Part shown: piece after piece, positions 24,466 to 34,900 of the stretch
Layout of the letters: each line of letters begins with the position of its first letter
How positions within the stretch are numbered: the first letter of the stretch is position 1
Origin: Erythrophleum ivorense
Taxonomy: Eukaryota; Streptophyta; Magnoliopsida; Fabales; Fabaceae
NCBI GenBank assembly: GCA_026724425.1
Contig: JAIUCV010000018.1
Span: 2,847,596 to 2,911,595 of the forward strand
Direction: 5' to 3'
Length of the DNA: 64,000 nt
The notes under the pieces: model-generated
What the model was told of the DNA's origin: nothing
Database searches by the model: none
The model's input: only the letters and a program-made list of their open reading frames with translations
Position numbers and translations under genes: made by a program

Positions 24466-25305
24466 GTGAGTAATCTTTAGATTTCCATAGCTTTTCTCCT
24501 TAGCATGTTGTTCTCCTCCTTTTGCCTTCTCTTTCTATGGTTTTGGAAGTTGATTTGGGTTTGGTTCAGAAGAGGGAAGTGGAAAACTACTCTAAAAGAA
24601 GGGTAGAACTCATATATCTTCATTTCTTCTTCCTTGCTTTCTTCTTTGAGAGCTTGAGAGAGGAAGGAGAGTGAGTAGAGTTCTAGAGAGAGAATCCCTA
24701 GATCTTACAAGGGTAATGGGGGTTTTGTTTCGGTGAAGAGCCCCTTTAGCTTTGTGAGTACTTAATTGAGTTATGAGAGAATGATTTAGTGCTCTTTGTT
24801 GTGCCTAGGCTCAAAGGAAGCAACTCCATCTAGTTATGAGTGTGAAATTAAGAAGGGAGAAGATAAATTAAAAGGGAAGACTTGTGTTATCCGATAAGGT
24901 AGCTCTCTATTCTTTCTCGTTGCATTCTTGGATGTGTAATAGTCATTGTATGTTGTGTATGTGCTTGTATGATGAGATATGCCATTGATGTTGCCTTGAT
25001 GCATTAGTACCAATATGCTTATGATATGAATTGTGGAAATTGCTAGGGTGAGGTGGAGCCAAAAGTCCCTGAACCAAGGATGAGGCCAATCCAAAAGTCC
25101 CAAAACTCAGGTGAGGCTAGACCGAAAGTCCTTAGAGCTTATTCTTGGCATTGATTTGTTATCATGGCATGAAACACATCTGTTGTGTTATTGTGACTTG
25201 TGTGCATGCTTGACTAGTTTATATGCCTTGATTACATCTTGAATGAGTATAAGCTATTAAGATTCCCCGAATCTCACCCCCTTCCCCTCCCATCTTAACA
25301 TCCAG
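24466..25305 (+). other. Putative leader intron inside a Tekay LTR
   Basis: A consensus 5' splice site, AGAG/GTGAGTAA, lies about 120 bp downstream of a TTTTTAAAAG box. 840 bp later there is a pyrimidine-rich stretch (CACCCCCTTCCCCTCCCATC) and then TCCAG/GTGGA. The same two signals sit at matching positions in other family A LTRs, including the complete element (38905 to 38038, minus). I infer an intron in the 5' untranslated leader of the transcript; no RNA evidence is available. Confidence 0.4.
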
Positions 25306-26839
25306 GTGGAGCTCAAGGAGAATCAAGTACACCTCATGGAGCCTAGTGAGTATACTTAGAGAAATGTATAGTTCTTTTAGTTCTTTTGTTGTAAAGAGGT
25401 GCCATAATGAAGATGCACCTATTATTTTTGAGTTGTAAAAATGTGAGCACATGTAAACATATGTATAGATAATGTATGAACTGTGTAAAGAGCCAAAGCA
25501 ATGAGAATGTAGAATTTGGCCTTTTGTGGCTTATATGAAATGATGCGTTTTGTTCCGTAGCATAGTGATTTTGAAATGTATGATATTTTGGATCACTTAG
25601 ACATTTCACATATGCTATGTTTGTACTTTCAAACTTGCCCAAAAGAGGTTAGAGCATGTGAGAGGCCATTAGGACCCCAATAAACCATTTTGGGTGCCAA
25701 AACTGCCAATTTGGTGAGCTCCGTCAAAGTATGACTAGATGAGCTCTTATTTATATGGAATTTGGCATGCTTCTAGAGTCTATTGAGAGCTTCTTGAAAA
25801 GCTAAAGTGGGTAATATTTGGAGGTCTAGGAAATATTTGGTGAATTGTTGAAATTTGGAAATTTTCATGGTTTGGTTATGGTACTGTGCAATAAGTCCGA
25901 AAATGAAACCATGTCATTCATAGACCAAATGGTGTCCGATTGTCATGAAATTTTATGAGCATAAACTAGATGTCCACAGTGACCTATAACAATTGAAGCA
26001 CCTTAATTGGAGGTTTGCAGAGGGAGAAACGACTATCTGAAGTTCTGTATCAGCATCAGGGAAGCTTTCTGACCTTCATTACTGTTCTATCAGTTTTTGA
26101 GGTCCAAGAGCTCCTGAACTGATCTGGACTTATTTTTTTCCTCTAGTTAACATCTGTAGCTTTCCAAATTGGTATAGTTTTCCTAGATTGGATTTGTTTG
26201 GAATTAATTACGAGTTTTCAAAGTTCATGACAGTAAACTGCACCAGTATCAGTGACAGCCGGACCTCTGTGTCTTTTTCGATGTCAATGATGGTCCAAAC
26301 TCTGAGATTATGGTTGAGAGTTATTTTTAGTGGGAAGTTAACATCCAAAGCTTTCCATAGAGCTATGAATTTCTTGATTCCCATTTTTCTATAATTAGTT
26401 ATGATTTTTCAAAGTTGGAGCCAAAAATCTGACTTATGGGCTCATTTAAGAAATTGCATTTTCTTGGTTTTTGGCTTCATATCCGTGGTTTGTGAGTTGT
26501 TTGAGACTATGTACAAGTTGTATACATGGTGTTTGAGTAGAGAATGTGAATGATGGGTTCACGGGACCCACGGGGCAAAATATAACCGGTTAAACCCCGA
26601 CTTAAAGTAGTAAAATACCACGATTTCGGTCATTTTCCTGGGAAATCATATGGAATCAAGCCTAGAAGGAGATGAATTGGAGTTAAGTTATTATGGTGTT
26701 ACAAATGTGGTCAACTGTAATTTAGTTGGCCAATATAGGCCAATTGACATTTAGTCATACTTTCTTTTTTTTCTTAAGTTTTAAACAAATTTTTTATTTT
26801 TACTTTTAAAATTAGGTTTTTAACCTTTTCCTTCAGAAT

Positions 26840-26876
26840 CACTATGCTAGAGAATGACTTTGTTCGCAGTTATTTT
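26840..26876 (+). repeat. CACTA left terminal repeat
   Basis: Begins CACTATGC and runs into GTTCGCAGTTATTTT, the first subterminal motif. It is cut from the rest of the transposon by the LTR inserted at 26877. Confidence 0.7.
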
Positions 26877-29115
26877 TGTAACAAATAGCGAAAACCGTAA
26901 GAAACATCAGTTTTGTAAAACGACGAAATGAGCAGTATAACAGTAAGCCCCCTGAAATGACCTAGAAAATGTCCAGAAAAATTTGGGTAAAGTCCTAGGC
27001 TCTTAAAAATAATGACCCTAGGCTCAGATAGAAAGAAAAATGAACTTAAGTCGGTAAAATGAAATTGTTACGAAATTAGACAAAACATAATGGCATTTTC
27101 GTAAATAAGTGAAATTTTTGGAAAACACATAGGAGGGCTTTTTAAATGAAATTCTTGAGTTGCCCAGGGTTCTTAGGGGCCCTAAAAACTATGGGAAGTC
27201 TTAGGACCGATAAAGACTCTCCGGTGTAATTTTTTTAATATTGGTTGACCTAAACTTTGACTGATTCGTTCGGGAGGGTTTTTGTTCTGATTTGAGTGAT
27301 TCCAAAGGTATTTTATTAAATTGAGAACCTATTTGTTATAATAGAAAAGATATTTCTCAAAAAGGAGATAAAATGAAGGAGAAACAAAAATGCTACCAAC
27401 AAAGGGCAAAATTGGCATTAAAGTGTTAAAGTGAAGCTTCCACACCTTTCTTTAAAGACACGTCCCCACTCTCCTCCCTTTAACCAACTCTCTTCAACCC
27501 ATTTTCAGAGAAATTGTCCAGCCCTCTTAGGCACACAAATTGCAAGGGAAAAGAAGAAGAAGAAGAAGCCAAGATTTTGGTAAGGAATTCTTAGTTTTTC
27601 AAGATTTTTCTTTCACTAACTCTCTTCTCCTTCTTTCCCTCTTCCTTTCCATGGTTTTCTTTAAGTTTTTGTTGCTATTTTTGGGTTAGACCAGGGAGGA
27701 AATTTTCGTATTTGTTGAGGAGTGTCCAACCAAAGTGAAGAACAAGCCAAAAGAACCAAGAAAATAAGGTAAATTCTCCATCCTTTAGTAGCCTCTTCCT
27801 CCCCCTCACCCTTGTGCATTTCGTCCAGCCAAGAGCCCATTCTTTAGGGGTTTTGTTCTATCCAATTCATGGAGGGATTAGGGGTTTTAGATGGCAAGGA
27901 TTAAGAATGAACCAATAGAATCAAGAAAGGAGCATTTGGAAACAAGATGGAACTATTAGGGCTCCAAATGCTCCCTTGCAAATATGAATTTATATGAATG
28001 TTCTTAGGCTTAATTGAATATTTAAACATGCTCCTAAGATCCCTAAGATGCTCCCCACATGCTTCCTCTTTCAAGAAAACAAAGAAATCTCCAAGGAAGC
28101 AAAAAACCCCCATAGTCTTGGCCTAGGCAAGTTCTCATAGCTAGGGAAAGTTTTAAAATTTTCTAAGGCTATTCTTGAGTCATATATGATGAATGAATAT
28201 GAGTGGAGGCCTTGGAAAAAATTTAGAACTCATAGAAAGTAAATTGGTGCCATAAACTCCATTATGTGACCTAAAGAAGCAACACATGTTTAAACTACTT
28301 ATTTTAATTATGTGATGACTTTAAGAGGCTTAAAAGGAGTCAAGAATCATATTTGAAAGGAAAGAATGGAGCCTAGAACTTAATTGAGGGGTGTTTCTTC
28401 ATTAGGTGCCTTTATGGATCATAATGAGGCTTATAAGGCAAGCTAGGGTCTAAGAAGTTTATATGGCTTTAGAATTCATTCCATGAGCCTAATTAGCTTC
28501 CTTAAATCATGTCTATGCCAAGAGAAAGCATTTCCACAAGTTTATGGGTGTGTAGCCAAAAAGAGGAGCTTAAATTCAAAGGAAAAAGTGTGTGAATTGG
28601 TGCAAGGTAGCTCTCTCCTCCTTCTTTCATACATGGATGTATGTTTAGCTTGTCTTAGAATGTGTGTATGTATAATTTCATGCCATGAAAAGTATGCTAG
28701 CATGAGTTTGGATGCCATGAATTCATAATTTCTTATTATGTTTCTAAATGATATTATGATGTTTGTTTGAGTTTGCTTGAGTGTGGAGAGGCCAAGTACT
28801 CTTAACCATAGTAAGGATGAGCCAAAAGAATTTTTGGAGGTCTAGAGAATATTTGATAAATTTTCAAAGTTGGCAATTTTCATGGAAATGGCCTGGTGCA
28901 CTGTACCTATAGGTCCGACATGATTCTCTATCACTTAGGGATCGAATGAAGTCCAATTGCCATAAAATTTTATAGGTAAAAACTAGATGTCACCAGTGAC
29001 TTGTGCCAACTAGAATCACCCCATTTGGATGTCTATAGAGGGAGATATGAATTTTCAAAATTTTAGTCTAGTATTAGATGCTCAACCATACCTCAATTAC
29101 TGTTTGATTGCATTT

Positions 29116-31860
29116 TGTAACACCTTACTGACTACACTCTAGTTCATCTCCCTCTAGGCTTGACTCCATATGATTTCCCAAAATACTGACCGAAATCGTG
29201 GTATTTTACTACTTAAAATCGGGGTTTAACCGGTCGTATTTTGCCCCGTGGGTCCCGTGAACCCATCATTCACATTCTCTACTCAAACACCATTTATACA
29301 ACTTGTACATAGTCTCAAAAAACTCACAAACCACGGGTAAGAAGCCAAAAACTCAGAAAATACAATTTCTCAATCGGGCCCATAAATCAGTTTTCTGGCT
29401 CCAACTTTGGAAAATCACAACTAATTCTAGAAACATGGGAATCAAGAAAATCATAGCTCTCTGGAAAGCTTGTGATGTTAAATTCACACTAAAAATAACT
29501 CCTAGCCTCAATCTCAACGTTTAGACCCTCATTGACATCGAAATAGGAATAGATGTCCGGCTGTCCCTGCTGCTGGTGCAGTTTACTGTCATGAACTTCG
29601 GAAATTCGTAAATAAATCCAAAAAAATCCAATCAGGGCAAACTATACCAATTTGGAAAACTAAAAATGTTAACTAGAGGAGAAAAATAAGTCCAGATCAG
29701 TTCAGGAGTTCTAAGACCTCGAAACCCGATAAAACAGTAACGAAGGTCAGAAACTTCCCTGATGCTGATACAGAACTTCAGTAAGTCGTTTCTCTCTCTA
29801 CAGACCTCCAATTAAGGTTCTTCCAGTTGGTATAGGTCACTGTGGATATCTAGTTTATGTTCCTAAAGTTTCATGACATTTGGACATCATTTGGTCTATT
29901 GATGACATGGTCTCATTTTCGGACTCAATGTACAGTACCATGACCAAACCATTGAAATTTCCCAATTTCAACAATTCACCAAATATTCTCTAGACCTCCG
30001 AATATTACCCACTCTAGCTTCTCAAAAAGCTCTCAATAGACTCTAGAGGCATGCCAAATTCCATACCAAGAAGAGCTCATCCGGTCGTACTTTGACGGAG
30101 CTCACCCAATTGGTAGTTTTGGCACCACATGGGGTTCAAAGTGGGTCTAAATGACCTCTCTCATGTTCTAACCTCTATTGGGCAAGTTTAAAAGTACAAA
30201 CATAGCATATATGAATTATCTAAGTAATCCAAATCACCATACATTCTAATTTCACTATGCTATGGAAGAGAATACACTATTTCACATAAGCCTCAAAGGG
30301 CCAATTTATACATTTTCATTACTTCGGTCCTTTACATGATTCATACATCATCTATACATATATTTACATGTACCCATATAATTACAACTCAAAAAAATGA
30401 GAGGTGCATCTCCATTTTGGCACCTTATACATCAAAATAACCAAAAGAAACTACACATTTCTAAAGGGCTCCACTAGGCTCCGTGAGGTGTGCTCGCCTC
30501 TCCTTGAACACCACTAGGATAGCACGATGGGAGGGGACGAGGGTGAGATTTGGGAGAATCTCAATAGCTCATACTCATTCAAGATGCAATCAAGGCATAT
30601 ACTAGTCAAACATGCAAACAAATCATCATACCACAACATATGTGTTTCATGCCATGGAATCAAACCAATGCCAAGACTAGGCTCTAGGGACTTTCGGTCT
30701 AGCCTCACCCGAGCTTTAGGACTTTTGGATCGGCCTCACCCTTGGTTTAGGGACTTTTGGCTCCTCCTCACCCGTCTCAAGGGACTTTCGGCACCACCTC
30801 ACCCGAGCAATTTCCACACATCATATCATAAACATATTGGTACCAATGCATCAAGGCAAAATCAATGGCGTATCTCATCATACAAGCACATATACAACAT
30901 ACAATGACTATTGCACATCCAAGAATGCAACAAGAACAGAGTAGAGAGCTACCTTATCAGATTACACAAGCCTTCCCTTTCAATTCCTTCTCTCCCTTCT
31001 CGATTTCACACTCACAACAAGGTGGAGTTTCTTCCTTTGAGCCTAGGCATAACAAGAGCATCAAATCATTCTCTCATAGCTTAAATAACTCTCACAAAGC
31101 TAAAAGAGACTCTTCATCCAATTAAACCCTCACTACCCTTACAGATCTAGGGATTCTCTCTCTAGAACTCTACTCACTCTCCTTCCTCTCTCAAACTCTC
31201 CAAGAAGAAAGCAAGGAAGAAGAATTGAGGATAAATGAGTTCTACCCTCCTTCTAGAGTAGTTTTCCTACTTCCCTCTTCTGAACCTCTCCTAACTCAGC
31301 TTCTAAAACCGTAGAAAGAGAAAGCAAAAGGAGGAGACCACAAGCTAAGGAGAAAAGCTAGGGAAATCTAAAGATTACTCACCTCTTTGCTTGATCTCCT
31401 TGCTTCTTGGCCTTTCTCTCTCTCCCCACCGCTCTCTTCTCTCTCTCTGGTCGAAGCTCTGGTCGGTTCTAAGAGAAAAGAAAAGTTTAGACTCTTTTAA
31501 AAGTCGAAATCTCTCTTTTTACGCTTTTCTGGACCGCTCTCGCTATAGCGAGTCGTTACCCTCGCTACGGCGAGCTTGTGCAAGTTCCAGACTTTGCCTT
31601 CGCTATGGCGTCGCTACGGCGAGCTCGGCCTGTTCCAGATCTCTGCCTTCGCTATAGCGCCGCTATGGCGAGCAACTCCCTGGTTTCTGTATGGAATGTC
31701 GCACTCGCTACAGCTAGGAACATCTTCGCTATTGCGAAGAGGCATTCTCGCTATGGCGACTCTATTTCTCGCTATGGCGAGAAGACTTAGAAAATTTTCA
31801 GCCTTCGAAAATTTTCCAGCTTCCTCTTTTCTCATTTCTTTTCTTTTTCTGGATGTTACA
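29116..31860 (-). mobile_element. 3' LTR of the complete Tekay element
   Basis: On the plus strand it runs from TGTAACACCTTACTGAC to CTGGATGTTACA, 2745 bp. It contains degenerate repeats of roughly 35-45 bp with the core GGGACTTTYGG...CCTCACCC at 30690-30805, and the dyad array at 31539-31782. Confidence 0.96.
31539..31782. repeat. Dyad-repeat array in the 3' LTR of the complete element
   Basis: A perfect CTCGCTATAGCGAG lies at 31539-31552. It is followed by CTCGCTACGGCGAG near 31561, TTCGCTATGGCG, CGCTACGGCGAGCTCGG, TTCGCTATAGCGCCG, TTCGCTATTGCGAA near 31726, CTCGCTATGGCGA, and CTCGCTATGGCGAG near 31768. Confidence 0.95.
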
Positions 31861-31880
31861 TTTCCACCCCCCTTAAAAGA
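31861..31880 (-). other. Polypurine tract
   Basis: On the minus strand, TCTTTTAAGGGGGGTGGAAA directly abuts the 3' LTR. This purine run resists RNase H and primes plus-strand DNA synthesis. Confidence 0.92.
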
Positions 31881-31910
31881 AATTTCGTCCTCGAAATTTA
31901 AATACATACC

Positions 31911-34900
31911 TTAAAGGAATAATTCTGGATGTTTTTGCCTCATTTCATCCTCCATCTCCCAGGTTGCTTCCTCAGATGTCAGACCTCTCCATATCACTTT
32001 CACCAGAGGAATGCTCTTGCTCCTCAACTGTTTCAGCTGAGCATCCACAATTCTCTCCGGTTTCACTACATAGGAAAGATCTTCCTGCAATTGCACATGC
32101 TCATATTCTATGACGTGTAAGGGGTCAGGCATATACTTTTTCAATTGGGAGACATGAAAAACACTGTGGATTTGGGCTAGGTTAGGAGGCAAGGCTATTC
32201 GGTAAGCCACGGGTCCAATTTTCTCAAGAATTTTAAACGGACCAATATACCTAGGACTGAGCTTTCTTACCCTCATTGACCGACCTACTCCCGTCACTGG
32301 AGACACTCGAATGAACACATGGTCTCCAACCTCAAACTCTAATGGCCTCCTTCTCTTATCGGCATAGCTTTTCTGCCTACTTTGGGCTGTGAGGAGTCTC
32401 TTTCTAATCAATTCTATCTGCCGGGTGGTCTGGTCCACAATCTCAGGTCCTATCATACTCCTCTCACCTAGCTCAACCCAACACAGAGGGGATCTGCACT
32501 TTCTCCCATACAAAGCCTCATAAGGGGCCATCCGAATACTGGAATGGTAATTGTTATTATAAGCAAACTCTGCTAATGGTAAATACTCATCCCAGTTACC
32601 CTTCATCTCTAACACACAAGCCCTCAACATGTCTTCTAAGGTCTGGATGGTCCTCTCAGTCTGACCATCTGTCTGGGGGTGATATGCAGTGCTAAACCGC
32701 AACCTGGTCCCTAAGGCATGCTGCAACGACCTCCAAAAGTTCGACGTGAACCTGGGGTCTCTATCTGAAACTATGCTATTGGGTACTCCATGAAGTCGCA
32801 CTATCTCTCTGATATACAACTGGGCTAATCTCTCCAGTGTATGAGTAGCCTTAATAGCTAAAAAGTGTGCAGACTTCGTCAGTCTATCCACAACTACCCA
32901 AACAGCATCGTGTCCAGAGGATGTCCTGGGTAACCCCATAACAAAGTCCATGGCTATACTATCCCACTTCCACTCAGGGATATCTAGAGGTTGCAACAAC
33001 CCAGCCGGTCTTTGGTGTTCTATTTTTACCCTCTGACACACTAGGCATCTAGCCACATAGGCTGTCACCTCATTTTTCATTCCCGGCCACCAGAAAATCT
33101 GTTTCAAATCCTGATACATCTTAGTGGCACCTGGGTGGATAGTATACTTACTCTTATGTGCCTCTTCTAAAATGCTTTCTCTCAACTCATTTCGATTAGG
33201 CACATAGATTCTATCTCGGTACACTATCATGCCATCCTCAGACACCTTATAATCTGAGGTCTTACCTTGGGAGATCTCATTCTTGATCCGTCTCAGGAAC
33301 TCATTCTCTCTTTGGGCATCTAAGATCTGAGTTCTCAATACATTCACAATTCGGGTTTCACTCAGATACAATCTACCCGGAACCACCTGACAAGAGAGGT
33401 TCAAGTTTCTGAACTTCTCTAAGAGCTCTTGCTCTCTAATCATCATATGGGCCACATGGATGGATTTCCTACTCAGGGCATCTGCCACCACATTGGCCTT
33501 GCCCGGATGATATTTCAACACATAATCATAATCTTTCAGAAACTCCATCCATCTCCTCTGTCTCATATTGAGTTCTTTTTGGTCAAACAGGTATTTCAGA
33601 CTCTTATGATCACTATAAACCTCTATGGTAGCACCATACAGATAGTGTCTCCAGATTTTAAGAGCAAACACTACAGCGGCTAACTCCAGGTCATGTGTGG
33701 GATAATTCTCCTCATGAGGCCTTAACTGCCTCGAGGCATATGCCACTACTCTACCCTGCTGCATCAACACACATCCTAACCCCTTGCCCGAGGCATCACA
33801 ATAAACCACAAATGGTTCACTAGGGTCAGGGATAATCAGTACAGGGGCAGTGGTCAAACGAAGTTTCAACTCCTGGAAACTTCTCTCACAACTATCCTCC
33901 CACACAAACGGTGTCTCTTTCCTAGTTAGCCTCGTCAGTGGTAAGGCTATCTGAGAAAATCCCCGAATAAATCGTCTATAGTACCCTGCCAAACCTAGGA
34001 AACTCCTGACCTCGGTGATCGTTCTAGGTCTATCCCACTGTAACACAGCCTCAACTTTATGGGGATCAACCGCAACCCCATCTCGTGAGATCAAATGACC
34101 TAAGAATCTCACCTCGGTCAGCCAAAACTCACATTTACTAAGTTTGGCGTACAACCTTTTCTCTCTCAAGGTTTCTAGGACTAATCTCAAATGCCTCTCG
34201 TGCTCTTCAAAAGATCTAGAGTACACTAGGATATCATCAATGAAAACTACCACAAACTGATCTAGATACGGTCTGAATACCCTGTTCATGTAATCCATGA
34301 ACACAGCTGGCGCATTCGTCAATCTGAATGGCATCACAAGGAACTTATAGTGCCCATATCTCGTTCTGAAGGCCGTCTTGGAGACATCTTCAATTCTCAC
34401 TCTCAACTGGTGGTACCCAGATCTAAGATCTATCTTGGAAAATACAGATGCCCCAGCCAACTGATCTAACAGATCATCAATCCTAGGGAGAGGATATTTA
34501 TTCTTGATGGTAACTTTGTTTAACTCTCTGTAATCTATACACAAACGCAAGCTACCATCCTTCTTTCTCACAAACAACACCGGAGCTCCCCAAGGTGATA
34601 CACTAGGGCGGATAAACCCTTTCTCTAACAATTCCTCTATCTGCCTTTTCAACTCTGCGAGCTCGGTGGGAGCCATCCTGTAAGGAGCTTTGGACACTGG
34701 TCTAGCCCTAGGCACTATGTCTATAGGGAACTCTAGTTCTCTCTCAGGAGGTAGGCCACTAAAGTCAAACTCTTTAGGGAAAACCTCTGGGTATTCCCTC
34801 ACAATTGGGATCTCCTCTATCCCTTCCTCTACCTCAACCCGAATAGAGAAAAAGACTAGAAACCCTTGACATCCACACTCTAAATGCCTCTCAGCCTGGG

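Larger units (their letters stand above)
24046..26703 (+). mobile_element. Solo LTR, Tekay family A
   Basis: Starts TGTAACAACCAGAAAAAG and ends TTATGGTGTTACA; 2658 bp; perfect target duplication AATGT (24041-24045 and 26704-26708). It belongs to the same subfamily as the LTRs of the complete element at 29116-39383, sharing for example ACGATTTCGGTCATTTTCC and GTTAAACCCCGA near the right end. It contains the dyad array, a TTTTTAAAAG box near 24347, and splice-donor- and acceptor-like signals. Confidence 0.95.

Noticed and set aside
30527..31125. Open frames of 86-126 residues duplicated at 37927-38648
   Set aside because: Both lie in the noncoding LTRs of the complete element; duplication reflects the two LTRs, not a gene family.
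31576..31914. Open frames of 70-112 residues rich in RYGE/LRRA across the dyad arrays
   Set aside because: They occur on both strands wherever the array occurs and encode only the repeat; they are by-products of the GC-rich dyads.
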